DNA of 64,000 nucleotides. Origin: Sphingomonas sp. FARSPH (GTDB lineage: Bacteria > Pseudomonadota > Alphaproteobacteria > Sphingomonadales > Sphingomonadaceae). Location: contig NZ_CP029987.1 in the NCBI RefSeq assembly GCF_003355005.1, forward strand, positions 1 to 64,000, in the 5' to 3' direction. Every line of letters starts with the position of its first letter. Positions within the stretch are counted from its first letter, which is position 1. Below the pieces are notes generated by a model. It saw nothing but the letters and a program-made list of their open reading frames with translations. It was not told the origin of the DNA and did not search any database. A program made the position numbers and the translations under genes. Of the stretch, positions 33,291 to 42,589 are shown piece after piece.

Positions 33291-34307
33291 TTACAGGAAA
33301 CGCTGCCCCGCATGGTCCTTGAACAACTCGGCGTTACGGACATAATCGGACAGGACCTGCACCGATTTGTGGCGGCTGACCTCCTGCAGCTTGAAGATCG
33401 TCGCGCCCTGCGCCGCGCCTTCGGTGATGAAGCCCGCGCGCAGTGAGTGGCCGCCGAACTGCGCAGGGTCATACCCCGCCGCGCCCGCGCAGGCCTGCAC
33501 CAGCCGCGCGATCGCGCGGTCCGACATCGCCGCATCGGTCAGCACGTCCTTACGCGTCAACCGGCGGAATAGCGCACCCTCGCCATGGCCAGCCGCCGCC
33601 ATCCAGGCGAGCAGCAGCGCCTTGGGGCGGATCCGCGTGCCTTCGGGGATCGCGATCACCGCACCCTCACCCGCCCGATCGGTCTTTGAGCGCGCAATCG
33701 TCAGCCGCAGGCCCTCGGGCACCAGCGCGACGTCCTCGACGCGCAAGGCGACGATCTCCGACCGGCGCAGCGCGGCGGCCATGCCGATCGCCAGAATCGC
33801 CCGGTCGCGCGCCGCACGCAGGCCGTCGCCCTCGATCGTCGCCAGCATGTTGCGCAGCGCCGCAGCATCCGCCGGCGCCTTGCGCCGCTTCGCGCCGCCA
33901 TGTTCGGCGCGGATTCCGGCGAGCACCTCCGCCAGTCGCCCCGCGGTCGGCAACGCCGTCGGCGCGGGATGACCCGCCGCGCGATGATGATGCCCGATCG
34001 CCGCCACCCGCCGGTTGATCGTCGCCGGATTACGTCCGGACGCCGCCTGGTCGCTCGCGAACACCGCGACGACATCGGGCGACGCGGGCAACGGACTCAG
34101 GCCGTTCTCCGCGCACCACGCGACGAAGATCGCCCAGTCCGACGCATATGCCCGCCGTGTCGCCACGGACCGCGCGGATCGGGCATAAGCGGCGGCCTGT
34201 TCGATCTTCTCGTTGAGGATCGCAGGCAGCGCGGGCTGGTCAAGGGTAACTAGGCGTTGTGGAGGAGCATCTCGATCACGGTCTTGCGCATGTAAATGAA
34301 GTGTCAT
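33291..34307 (-). CDS. tyrosine recombinase/integrase
   Basis: 338 residues from the ATG at 34307 (MTLHLHAQDRD, AGG 5 nt upstream); the frame is open to 34343. N-terminal SAM-like core-binding domain (ATRRAYASDWAIFVAWCAENG) and catalytic domain with Arg in AAALRRSEIVAL, H-x-x-R in GGHSLRAGF, His in VSRHKS and the Tyr nucleophile in VLSDYVR. All catalytic residues are present, so it may be active. Related enzymes are common on sphingomonad plasmids and act in integration or dimer resolution. Next to mob genes it suggests a plasmid-derived segment. Confidence 0.88.
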   Translation of the reverse strand: MTLHLHAQDRDRDAPPQRLVTLDQPALPAILNEKIEQAAAYARSARSVATRRAYASDWAIFVAWCAENGLSPLPASPDVVAVFASDQAASGRNPATINRRVAAIGHHHRAAGHPAPTALPTAGRLAEVLAGIRAEHGGAKRRKAPADAAALRNMLATIEGDGLRAARDRAILAIGMAAALRRSEIVALRVEDVALVPEGLRLTIARSKTDRAGEGAVIAIPEGTRIRPKALLLAWMAAAGHGEGALFRRLTRKDVLTDAAMSDRAIARLVQACAGAAGYDPAQFGGHSLRAGFITEGAAQGATIFKLQEVSRHKSVQVLSDYVRNAELFKDHAGQRFL

Positions 34308-34343
34308 CGGACCTGTCTGCCACGCAGATTTGCCGTTGAACAT

Positions 34344-34379
34344 CCATATGTCCGCGAATCATGGTTATCGGACATATGG
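34344..34379. promoter_or_regulatory. perfect 11-bp inverted repeat upstream of the recombinase
   Basis: CCATATGTCCG (34344-34354) and CGGACATATGG (34369-34379) flank 14 bp, 37 bp before the chosen recombinase start. It could be the promoter operator of the recombinase gene or part of its recombination site; the 14-bp spacer is longer than usual for a crossover core. Confidence 0.5.
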
Positions 34380-34402
34380 CGGGTCGACATTGACGTTGCT
34401 CG

Positions 34403-34625
34403 CTCAAACAGCCGGCCAGCCAACTAACAACGCTTTCCTGGAGTCGTTCAATGGCCACCTGCGCTACGAACGCTTAACAGCCACTGGCTCCTGTCACTGG
34501 CGAACGCACGGGCAAAGATCGAGGCCTGGCGACAGGACTATAACGAGAGCCGCCCTCACACGCCCCTTGGTTGGCTGATGCCAGCCGAACTCGCATATTG
34601 CCCTGAGGAGCACCGAGGTGACCGA
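34403..34625 (+). pseudogene. IS3-family transposase OrfB, C-terminal remnant
   Basis: A scrap of the DDE integrase core: AGQPTNNAFLESFNGHLRYE, with the last catalytic Glu in ESFNG. At about 34474 the frame breaks by one base, after which SHWLLSLANARAKIEAWRQD and YNESRPHTPLGWLMPAEL follow in the next frame. No OrfA, no N-terminal two thirds and no terminal repeat are visible. It marks the border between the plasmid-like patch and the low-GC EPS locus. Confidence 0.85.
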
Positions 34626-34703
34626 CATCGATCACACCATACGCAAAGACACAGCCTCGCTTTTACAAATAAGTTACCACAGTCCGATCTAGTCACCAGT
34701 CGT

Positions 34704-35948
34704 TCAGGGGCTTAATGTGACGCGTCTTATGACTCTATTTTGCTTTTCCGGCATGAAATTCTTGAGATTTCCTGTCAAAAACTCTGCCGCTTCAGTCAGC
34801 TGCGCGCCCTTCCCACCAACGATAGCAACATCAGCCATCGTCAGATTTTTAACTGCCCCAAACAACTCAACTTTACCGTTATTCAACACAACATTAGTGA
34901 ATTTTGCATATGAATCCCTCCCCCCCATTTCCGTAATAATATTTCCGGACCTGATATTAACATGCTTTACCGCAAAGTTTGCGCTGGGCACGACATATTG
35001 AGCCGCGATCACTCCTGCCATAAGCAAAATATCACCGTCAGAGTTAACATTTTCAATCGTAAAATTATCGCAACCGTAGCAGCAGATGACACCCGACGGC
35101 ATATTGCTTTTTGAACTAAACTCTTGGGAGATTTTATCTCCCATTATATCTGATATTATGAAATCTGCCCCCGCCTCGATATGTATTAATTGTCGTACGC
35201 GACGCCCCGTGATCCGACGGATAACAAACTGCTTTACGTAATTCAATCTATCCCATTTTGGATCAAACGTAAGACCCGCCAATCCTAACCCAATACCCCA
35301 ATTTCCTCTTCCTTGAGGGTCGTTAATCGTATCGATATCAATATCTTCAAATACCATCTTGGTATCGTTAGGGCAAATATTCCACTCTATCGCATCTCCT
35401 TTTAAATTATGAAACTTCGCTCTGCGTATCGTAGCTCCTTTCATTCTTGAAAACTCACCCTGCCTAAGGATACCAAAGTTCGCATTTTCGACAAAAATAT
35501 CCTCTATTAGGATTGAATCAAAAACGCCTTGTCCTTCAATGAATATAGCAGCTTGATGAAAATCTCCGCGATACTTCATACCTTGAACTATGATATGTCC
35601 TCGAAGTAAATGCAAACAAACATTCTGATTTGATGACCCATAAAACCGAATAGCGCAATCACCGTCACACAGTAGCTCACCCCTGGGGGTGCCGTCTATG
35701 TCCCGCATAAAGACAATGTCGAGGCCAGCCGGAATATTTATGGGACGCGTTATTGATAAAGGATAAGGATCAAACGGGACGATCAGCTGATGATTAGCTC
35801 CAACATTCTGATGCACCCACTTTTCAAAGGCATCATCGTCATCAAGGCGATTCTGCGGAAAAATGCTCCGCCTCGTAACTATAGAGGGCAGGCTCAGGGC
35901 GATAGCCCCGGCGGTGAGCATCCTGCGTGATACCTGCGGAACTGTCAT
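34704..35948 (-). CDS. right-handed beta-helix (pectin lyase-like) protein with Tat-like signal
   Basis: 414 residues. The N-terminus has a twin-Arg motif and hydrophobic stretch (SRRMLTAGAIALSLPSI), suggesting Tat export. The rest is a run of short beta-strand turns with Ile/Val/Asn patterns, such as IIVQGMKYRGDFHQAAIFIE, ILIEDIFVENANFGILRQG, FTIENVNSDGDILLMAG and KHVNIRSGNIIT, as in polysaccharide lyases, epimerases and phage tailspikes. AT-rich codon use differs strongly from regions 1-2. As the outermost gene of the second EPS locus it may cleave or modify the polymer. No catalytic residues can be named. Confidence 0.72.
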   Translation of the reverse strand: MTVPQVSRRMLTAGAIALSLPSIVTRRSIFPQNRLDDDDAFEKWVHQNVGANHQLIVPFDPYPLSITRPINIPAGLDIVFMRDIDGTPRGELLCDGDCAIRFYGSSNQNVCLHLLRGHIIVQGMKYRGDFHQAAIFIEGQGVFDSILIEDIFVENANFGILRQGEFSRMKGATIRRAKFHNLKGDAIEWNICPNDTKMVFEDIDIDTINDPQGRGNWGIGLGLAGLTFDPKWDRLNYVKQFVIRRITGRRVRQLIHIEAGADFIISDIMGDKISQEFSSKSNMPSGVICCYGCDNFTIENVNSDGDILLMAGVIAAQYVVPSANFAVKHVNIRSGNIITEMGGRDSYAKFTNVVLNNGKVELFGAVKNLTMADVAIVGGKGAQLTEAAEFLTGNLKNFMPEKQNRVIRRVTLSP

Positions 35949-36058
35949 CCTTTGCTCCTATGGCGCCGACGACCAACTCGTACTAAGCCTTACCAAGATC
36001 GGTATGCGCCAGTACGGCATGGCATTGTCGATCCAAGCCTTAACGCAGTGAACCAGAT

Positions 36059-36634
36059 ATGACATCAATGTCGCCAGGCAGCTCCCCGCTACGGCCGAAG
36101 CATCGGCATTCCGCAAGCTTTTCCATGTCAAACAAGATTTTACGCACCGTCTGGCGATTGACGTGGCTTGCCTTGGCGCGTCCAACACCCGCTCCCTTGC
36201 ACGGGTGGCGTCGAATCGTGCTACGAGCGTTCGGGGCAAAGATAGGGCGCAATGTCCGTATATATCCGAGCTCTCGGATATGGCTGCCAGCCAACCTCTG
36301 CGTTGGAGATGATTCAATCATCGGTCCCGGCGTTGAGTGTTATAATCAGGGCTACATCACGATCGGTAAGCGTGTAGTCGTCTCACAACGCGCAACACTC
36401 TGCGCCAGCACGCATGATATCGACGACTCTCTATTTCCCCTGATATTACGACCAATTATGATCGGCGATGATGCATGGGTAGCGGCAGAAGCTTTTGTTG
36501 GCCCCGGGGTTACAATCGGCGAAGGTAGTGTGCTTGGAGCTCGCGCTGTAGCGATGACGTCACTACCATCATGGCAATTGTTTTCAGGAAACCCTGCAGT
36601 TTTTCTTCGAAATAGAAAGACATCATTCGAATAA
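36059..36634 (+). CDS. wcaF: WcaF-like acetyltransferase (left-handed beta-helix)
   Basis: 191 residues. Matches colanic-acid-type acetyltransferases: WRLTWLALARPTPAPLHGWRRIVLRAFGAKIG, then hexapeptide turns, VVVSQRATLCASTHDIDD (active-site His region) and AWVAAEAFVGPGVTIGEGSVLGARAV. Acetyl-CoA-dependent O-acetylation of an EPS sugar is the family role. Start at 36059 keeps the ASFSMSNKILR segment that family members share; ATG at 36125 would cut it. Divergent from the beta-helix gene, 110 bp apart. Confidence 0.85.
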   Translation: MTSMSPGSSPLRPKHRHSASFSMSNKILRTVWRLTWLALARPTPAPLHGWRRIVLRAFGAKIGRNVRIYPSSRIWLPANLCVGDDSIIGPGVECYNQGYITIGKRVVVSQRATLCASTHDIDDSLFPLILRPIMIGDDAWVAAEAFVGPGVTIGEGSVLGARAVAMTSLPSWQLFSGNPAVFLRNRKTSFE

Positions 36635-36678
36635 TCTTCGAAATATTATTCGCACATTAGCGCAATTGAGGCAACATT

Positions 36679-37071
36679 ATGTTCACATCAATCATGCTTC
36701 TGCTCTCGCAAGCAGGACCGGTCGGTTGCTATGGATCAGTATCTGTACAAAAATGCACTGGCCCTGACGGCTCTACTGTTATCGAACGAAAGCTTGCCAC
36801 CCGAACAATAAGAAAAGGAACTGACTCGGATGGTGGAACTTGGCAAGAAACGGTACTGCCTACCCCGACCGGATCACGAACCATCGGCCAGGACAGTCGA
36901 GGGCGGCGTTGGTACGAGACCCGAACAGCAAACGGGGCCAGTATCGGGATAGACCGGTTTGGGAGGCAATATTCCAAACCGGCCTTGCCGCGAAATTCTC
37001 AACAGCAAATCGAGGACCTTCAGGCAAAAATCAAGCCTATGCCTGAAATTTCTGGCAAGACGACACGATAA
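36679..37071 (+). CDS. unknown small protein with putative signal peptide
   Basis: 130 residues, no family recognised. MFTSIMLLLSQAGPVGC is a short hydrophobic start and could be a signal or lipobox-like segment (Cys at residue 17). The middle is rich in Thr, Arg and Gly with a repeating SDGGTWQET / SRGRRWYET / FGRQYS pattern, perhaps beta-strands. Coding is supported by a start 44 bp after wcaF and a terminator after the stop. It could be a small EPS-associated exported protein. Confidence 0.5.
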   Translation: MFTSIMLLLSQAGPVGCYGSVSVQKCTGPDGSTVIERKLATRTIRKGTDSDGGTWQETVLPTPTGSRTIGQDSRGRRWYETRTANGASIGIDRFGRQYSKPALPRNSQQQIEDLQAKIKPMPEISGKTTR

Positions 37072-37130
37072 AGCAGGGCATAAAGCAAAGATACCGAGTC
37101 ATTTTGCCGTGCGAACCATTCAGAATGTAT

Positions 37131-37180
37131 AACCCTTGCCGCAACAGGCCGTGTGTCATACGGCCTGTTGCTCTAGGGTT
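37131..37180. terminator. bidirectional terminator between convergent genes
   Basis: GCAACAGGCCGT (37141-37152) and ACGGCCTGTTGC (37160-37171) form a perfect 12-bp stem with a 7-nt loop; outer arms AACCCT and AGGGTT extend it. It lies exactly between the rightward small gene and the leftward flippase gene, reaching the first base of the flippase stop. No long U-run on either side. Confidence 0.75.
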
Positions 37181-38433
37181 CACGATGAGTACGCCTCGCG
37201 TAGCAGGATTATCGTTAAAAGGCCGTACATAATGAGGTGAGTCATCACAAAACCCCACGTTGCGAACATATAGTTGCCGCCACCCCACCAACAGAGCAAT
37301 GCTATTGCTGACGTTAACACTAATCGTGCAAGGTCCCAGATGAAAAATTTGTGCGCCTTGTCCCAGACGAGGAGAAGATGCCCGAACGAACCTACGGCAA
37401 ACTGCGCGAAGCATAGGATGATTACGGGTACCGCCACATCCAAAGATTCTCGCCACTGCATTGGAATCCACTGGGATGGTATCACGATCGCCACCAATAA
37501 GAGCGGCATGTAAACTACAATACCAAGCACCATCATTCCGAGTAGGAATTTACGCATTCCATGCCCCCGCAAATACTTTACATTCGCTGCGAGTAGATGC
37601 CCGGCAGCCATACCAAGAATCGCAGAGGGAAAGGCGAAAATACGGTAGGCCAAAAAGAGTTGCCCGGATGTTGCGATCCCATAGCACTTAGCAACAATCA
37701 TTATAAACATATTGAGTAGTGACGCCGTGCCGACAACACTCTGCGCGACAGCAAAACCAATATACCGTTGACGTCTTCGCAAAAGGGGCAATATACCGCC
37801 CGCAACCGAACCTCTCGCGCGCCGGACCGGGCTAAAGCCATAAAGAACAGCCGCAGCAGCGGAGCCGGCTACGTTGGCAAGCAAGAACGTCTCATCACCG
37901 ATGCTGCCGGTCCACCGAGCAATTGCAGATACCGCGACAATCGTCAGCGGCGTCACGATCTTTGGAATACCGGAGCGAAGATAGAGACGTTCGGCAACGA
38001 GGTATGCAGTGCCGATATTGCTCGCAGCAAGGGTTAACGTGAGCACGCATACTTGCGCCGTGTAGAATAGGGTTGTGGTATCCCACGCTCCCCGCATTAA
38101 TCCAACAGCCGAAAAGAACGGAACGGTGAGCAAAAAGGAAAGAAGCGCGGAGATCGCGAGCCCCATCCGCGCCACCTCGGGTCGCTGGCCCTCATTTTCG
38201 GGCTGGTACAAGATCATATCGATCCTGAGTGTGACAAGACCTGAGAGGATACTGGCTGCAGCCAGCGCATTGGCCGCTTCACCGAACTGCGCTGGAGTGA
38301 ACCAGCCGACGAGTAGTGGTGTACTGATGAACGATAACGCAGCACCGACGACACTTGGCCCAGTTAGGGTTCCGATGGCGATTGCGAATTGCCGCATTGG
38401 GGATTGCCTGAAGACCCTCTGAAACGCGGTCAT
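37180..38433 (-). CDS. polysaccharide flippase, Wzx-like
   Basis: 417 residues with about 12 membrane helices: GTLTGPSVVGAALSFISTPLLVGWF then FGEAANALAAASILSGLVTLRIDM, the pattern of PST flippases, and later FGHLLLVWDKAHKFF. It probably serves the second EPS locus. It is the only leftward gene among rightward ones between 36 and 40 kb, so it has its own promoter in the divergent gap to its right. Confidence 0.85.
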   Translation of the reverse strand: MTAFQRVFRQSPMRQFAIAIGTLTGPSVVGAALSFISTPLLVGWFTPAQFGEAANALAAASILSGLVTLRIDMILYQPENEGQRPEVARMGLAISALLSFLLTVPFFSAVGLMRGAWDTTTLFYTAQVCVLTLTLAASNIGTAYLVAERLYLRSGIPKIVTPLTIVAVSAIARWTGSIGDETFLLANVAGSAAAAVLYGFSPVRRARGSVAGGILPLLRRRQRYIGFAVAQSVVGTASLLNMFIMIVAKCYGIATSGQLFLAYRIFAFPSAILGMAAGHLLAANVKYLRGHGMRKFLLGMMVLGIVVYMPLLLVAIVIPSQWIPMQWRESLDVAVPVIILCFAQFAVGSFGHLLLVWDKAHKFFIWDLARLVLTSAIALLCWWGGGNYMFATWGFVMTHLIMYGLLTIILLREAYSS

Positions 38434-38685
38434 GCATTGCCTCTAATTGGATACTAACACGATGGCGCTGCACCGATACGTGCTGATCGAAAAACGACCG
38501 GCACCGCCCCCAGTCGCCTCCGTACGCTCTGAAGAAGGGGGGGAGACGCATATCATGAGGCAGTGTCGGCAGATGCGGCGCCCTCATAGGCATTACAAGT
38601 CGCTGGCGCCACCTCAAAACCACTTGCAGATTGGAATGGCCTTCCCTAGTCGGAGCAATCACTCCCACGGTTGCTTGTGAGACTT
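38434..38685. other. divergent gap without a recognised gene
   Basis: 252 bp between the flippase and the DUF6492 gene. It must hold both promoters. I see no convincing inverted repeat, riboswitch or small ORF with family similarity. Confidence 0.4.
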
Positions 38686-39597
38686 ATGCCTTCATTTCTC
38701 TACGGCAGATGCCGACGGGCATTGTCGAAGGGACCGCTCCTGCGGCTGCAGCACCGGTTATTTTTGAATCGCCTGAAAGCAGCGTCACTTGCGAAAGGTA
38801 CCTGCGAGAAGGATGATCTGCCCGTCGATATCGTTATACCGGCGATCGATCGCGACCTGCCGACGCTTCCGCTGGTCATCGACGGCGTAAGGCGCAATAT
38901 CGCGCACGACGTACGTACGATCTACATCGTCGCGCCACGGACTCCTGTGATGCAGTCATTTTGCAGCCAAGTGGGCTGCACCTTCATCGATGAGGCAACT
39001 GTGTTGCCGATCAGCAAATCCGACATACATCTTACACCACAAGGAATCGATCGGTCGGGTTGGATTTTCCAACAATTTTTAAAGCTTTCGGCTGATCGAA
39101 TCAGTTCAAGCCATTTTATTATCATTGTCGATGCTGATACGGTCTTACTTCATCCGCAGCTTTTCATTGTGGACGGCATGCCGGTTTTCCGGATATCTGA
39201 TGAGCTTTATATGCCATACTTTCGACAAATGCGGCGCTTATTGAAACGGCGCATCAGGGCATATTTTTCGTTTGTAGCCCATCATATGGTGTTTGATCGA
39301 ACACATCTTGCCGAATTACGTGCCGAGATCGAACGTGTAGCAGGATATGGCCCGTGGCATCGCGTGATCCTTGATCGCCTCGATCCGAAGGAAAGTTCAG
39401 GATTCTCGGAATATGAGACCTACGGCCGCACCTTTCTCGCGACCGGTAGGCCGGCGAAGCTAGAATATTGGCACAATATCGGCCTTGAGCGCAAGGATAT
39501 GCTTTCGATCGAAGAACTCGAAAATCTCTACGGTGAAACGTACAGAAGCGCTTCATTTCATTTCTACCTCAGCAAAACCGATAAAAGCGTCGGATAA
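38686..39597 (+). CDS. DUF6492-like putative glycosyltransferase
   Basis: 303 residues from the ATG at 38686 (a TTG at 38671 is in frame). VDIVIPAIDRDLPTLPLVIDGVRRN starts a GT-A-like Rossmann unit; FIIIVDADTVLLHP contains the D-x-D metal site; later YETYGRTFLATGRPAKLEYWHN. The layout matches DUF6492 proteins that occur in polysaccharide clusters and are taken as glycosyltransferases. Donor unknown. Followed by a methyltransferase gene 21 bp on. Confidence 0.65.
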   Translation: MPSFLYGRCRRALSKGPLLRLQHRLFLNRLKAASLAKGTCEKDDLPVDIVIPAIDRDLPTLPLVIDGVRRNIAHDVRTIYIVAPRTPVMQSFCSQVGCTFIDEATVLPISKSDIHLTPQGIDRSGWIFQQFLKLSADRISSSHFIIIVDADTVLLHPQLFIVDGMPVFRISDELYMPYFRQMRRLLKRRIRAYFSFVAHHMVFDRTHLAELRAEIERVAGYGPWHRVILDRLDPKESSGFSEYETYGRTFLATGRPAKLEYWHNIGLERKDMLSIEELENLYGETYRSASFHFYLSKTDKSVG

Positions 39598-39618
39598 TCG
39601 TCATTTCAGGAGACGCAT

Positions 39619-40347
39619 ATGGGCATAGAGACGATTCTACCCAAATCGCTCATTAAACCATTCCGAGAGGTGCGCTCATGGTTGAGAAATCGTAGACTTG
39701 GCAATACTAATAAAGATATATTTGAGGCTATATACGCCCAGAAAATTTGGGGCGGTGAGACTGAAGGCAAGCCGTATTCGGGTATCGGCACCTATGATCC
39801 ATCAGTACCAGGATATATCAATCTTGTTCGGCGCCTGATCGATGAGCATAATGTACAATCAATAGTCGAGATAGGATGCGGTGACTTCACAATTGGCGCT
39901 CAATATGCAAATCTAGTTCATCATTATCTCGGTGTTGATGTCGCCGAATCCGTGATTATTCACAACAGGCGGGAATACGAGCGCGATGGCATCTCATTTC
40001 TATGTGCAGATGCAGGTGAAACTCCACTGCCGCCCGCAGATCTGTGTTTAATTAGGCAGGTACTGCAACACCTTAGCAATGCCGATATTAGCCGCATCCT
40101 CGATCAAACTTCGGCGCATAAACTGGTGCTGATAACGGAGCACCTGCCGCCGGAAGACGCTGTTAGCACCTACAATCGGGACAAGCGCTCTGGTCCGGAC
40201 ACCCGGCTACCATTGCTGTCTGGCGTGTACATCGACAAGCCGCCTTTTAACCGTACAGGAAAAGTCGTCTTCGAACATCTAGTAACGGAGCAACAGGCCA
40301 GCCTGCCCGGAGAGGTTCTTCGTTCGACGTTACTCATGAACGACTAG
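39619..40347 (+). CDS. class I SAM-dependent methyltransferase
   Basis: 242 residues with AGGAG before the ATG. Motif I is SIVEIGCGDFTIGAQY, followed by LGVDVAESVI and the DLCLIRQVLQHLSN segment (motif II region). N-terminal 70 residues include FEAIYAQKIWGG and SGIGTYDPSVPGYI, often seen in glycan-linked methyltransferases. Likely O-methylates a sugar of the second EPS. The stop TAG is part of CTAG and directly abuts the left end of an IS5 element, so the natural C-terminus may or may not have been preserved. Confidence 0.82.
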   Translation: MGIETILPKSLIKPFREVRSWLRNRRLGNTNKDIFEAIYAQKIWGGETEGKPYSGIGTYDPSVPGYINLVRRLIDEHNVQSIVEIGCGDFTIGAQYANLVHHYLGVDVAESVIIHNRREYERDGISFLCADAGETPLPPADLCLIRQVLQHLSNADISRILDQTSAHKLVLITEHLPPEDAVSTYNRDKRSGPDTRLPLLSGVYIDKPPFNRTGKVVFEHLVTEQQASLPGEVLRSTLLMND

Positions 40348-40425
40348 GGTCAGGACCCATCGATGTGAGCGTCGCGAATCTGATTCAGGCTCCGCGAGGA
40401 GACTGGGATGAACGACCTTCTGTGG

Positions 40426-41784
40426 ACGCCCCTTCGGATGCAAGCGGTAAATCGGGGTAGATCGGCACGCAGTCGGATGCAGTCATCTGTCCGGTCTCGA
40501 TGAGCAGCGCCATAGCTGCGGCCAGTATGGGAGTTCGCGGACCGGAACCACATCAGCTTTCCGCGCTTGGGTAGCGCTCGGCCATTCCCTGGTTCTTCCG
40601 GCCCCGTCTCGCCGACCGTTGTGCCATACCCGCCTACGTCCCCGACGCCTCTGGCCGCCGTTCCGGCTTATGCCGCGACCGCTGCCGGAGCCTGTAATCC
40701 TCGCTCTTGGTCATGAGCGCCAACGCCGTGCGCGCCATCCTGTTGGCCAGCGCCACTGACACGAGCATACGCGGTTTGCGTGCCAGCATCCACTCAAGCC
40801 ACGAGCCTGCCGGCGCCCCCCGCGCACAGCCGCCTGTCTGACGACCGAGCTGCCGCCGATGATGAGCAAGCGCCGGATGGTGCGTTCTCCCATCTTCGAG
40901 ATCCGGCCAAGTTTCTGCTTGCCTCCCGCCGAGTGCTGGAGCGGCGCGAGGCCGAGCCAGGCGGCGAAATCGCGGCCCTTGGGGAAGGTCTCGACCGGCG
41001 GCGCGAGAGCGACGATCGCGGTGGCAGCAATCGGGCCGATGCCGGGGATGGTCATCAGCCGGCGCGCTACCTCATCCTCGCGGGCCCGCTTGGCGATCTC
41101 CTTGTCGAGGTCGGCGATACGGTTATCGAGTCCGGCGAGCATGTCGGCCATGACGCGCAGCATGGCCAGCGCCGCCTCGGGTAGCGACGATGCCATCTCC
41201 TCCTCGTTGAGGAGGTCGGCCAGCACTGTGACCTGTGCCAAGCCGCGCGGTACAACCCAGCCGAATTCGGCGAGGTGACCACGCAATGCGTTGACCCGTT
41301 GCATGCGCTGCCGAACCACGAGATCGCGGGTGCGGAACACCATGCCGGCCGCCTGCTGCTTCTCGTTCTTGATCGCCACGAAGCGCATGCCCGGACGCTG
41401 CACCGCCTCGCAGATCGCCTCGGCATCGACCGCGTCATCCTTGTGCCGTTTCACGAACGGCTTCACGTAAGCTGGCGGGATCAGCCGCACTCATAGCCCA
41501 TCTGCATCAGCTCGCGCGCCCAGTGGTGCGCGCCACTGCATGCCTCCATCGCGACCAGGCATCTCGGCTGCTTCACGAAGAAGTCGAGCAGCTTCGCCCG
41601 GCTCAGCTTGCGGCTGAACACCATGGTGCCACGCTCGTCGGCGCCGTGCGCATGAAAAACGGTCTTCGCGATATCCAGCCCAATTGTGGTAGCTTGCGAC
41701 ACGGACGCCTCCCTCAGTGGTGCTTCAACACCTCCACTCTGGCACGTCGATGCCGTCGGGGAGCGTCCACCCCATCAGTTATGG
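40426..41784 (-). mobile_element. IS110-family (IS1111-like) insertion no. 1
   Basis: Inserted in the IS5 transposase gene. Subterminal inverted repeats are visible: GTGGACGCCCC at the left junction (from 40422) and GGGGAGCGTCCAC near the right (41758-41770), the type seen in the IS1111 subgroup. The long non-coding part (about 200 bp, 40426-40633) lies 3' of the transposase, where IS1111 elements are reported to carry their bridge RNA. Confidence 0.7.
40634..41702 (-). pseudogene. IS110-family transposase with two frameshifts
   Basis: N-terminal RuvC-like DEDD domain begins TTIGLDIAKTVFHAHG with Glu in CLVAMEACSGAHHW; one G is missing near 41490, so YE-C-G-stop replaces YE-V-R-L-I-P-P. The frame resumes with PPAYVKPFVKRHKDDAVDAE and the Tnp20 domain (MTIPGIGPIAATAIVAL, WLGLAPLQHSAGGKQK). 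A second shift in a G run near 40817 garbles the last 60 or so residues, which can be read in another frame to a TAG at 40634. Non-functional. Confidence 0.88.
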
Positions 41785-42589
41785 CTGACGGACGATCAGA
41801 TGGAGCGGCTGCGGCCGTTCTTTCGCAAGAGCCGTGGCAAGCCTCGGGTGGATGACCTGCGGGTGCTGAGCGGCATCGTCTTCGTCAACCGCAACGGGCT
41901 GCGCTGGCGAGATGCTCCGAGCGCTTATGGCCCCCATAAGACGCTGTACAATCGGTGGAAGCGCTGGGGCGAGCGAGGCGTGTTCACGCGCATGATGGAG
42001 GGGCTGGCTGCGGGCAATGCCGAACCCAAGACCGTCGTGATCGACGCGACCTACTTGAAGGCGCACCGCACGGCTTCGAGCTTGCGGGTAAAAAAGGGGA
42101 TTTCGGGCGCCTGATCGGACGCACCAAAGGTGGCATGAACACCAAGCTCCATGCCGTCGCCGATGCAAACGGACGCCCCTTGAACTTCTTCATGACCGCC
42201 GGGCAAATCAGCGACTACACTGGCGCGGCAGCGCTGCTGGACGAGCGCCAGAAGCGCAGTGGCTGCTCGGCGACCGCGGCTACGACGCGGATTGGTTCAG
42301 GGACGCTCTTCAGGCCAAGGGCATCCAGCCCCGAATCCCGGGCCGGCGATCACGCAATAAGCCGGTCAAATACGACAAGCGCCGCTACCGGCGCCGCAGC
42401 CACATTGAGATCATGTTCGGCTGCCTCAAGGACTTCCGCCGCATTGCCACCCGCTACGATAAGCTCGCTGCCAACTTCCTCTCAGGCGCCGCTCTCGCCA
42501 CCGCCTTGGCATTTTGGTCATCGTGTAATTTGTGGCTGCTTCCCCGGGCCGACTGAGCGGCGCACCTTCTGGTTGTCGGACCTGAAGGT

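Larger units (their letters stand above)
40408..42522 (+). pseudogene. IS5-family transposase, interrupted and frameshifted
   Basis: Codons for MNDLLW (40408-40425) continue at 41785 with LTDDQMERLRPFFRKSRGKP and VLSGIVFVNRNGLRWRDAPS. OrfA runs to 42114; the A6G4 run at 42090 is the usual -1 slippage site leading to OrfB (KKGDFGRLIGRTKGGMNTKL). A further one-base loss near 42245 shifts the frame before GDRGYDADWFRDALQAKG and MFGCLKDFRRIATRYDKLA. With the IS110 insertion plus this lesion it cannot make transposase. Confidence 0.85.

Noticed and set aside
41686..41784. N-terminal start of the IS5 transposase at 41686
   Set aside because: Those residues are encoded by the 5' non-coding end of the IS110-type guest; the native start codons are at 40408.
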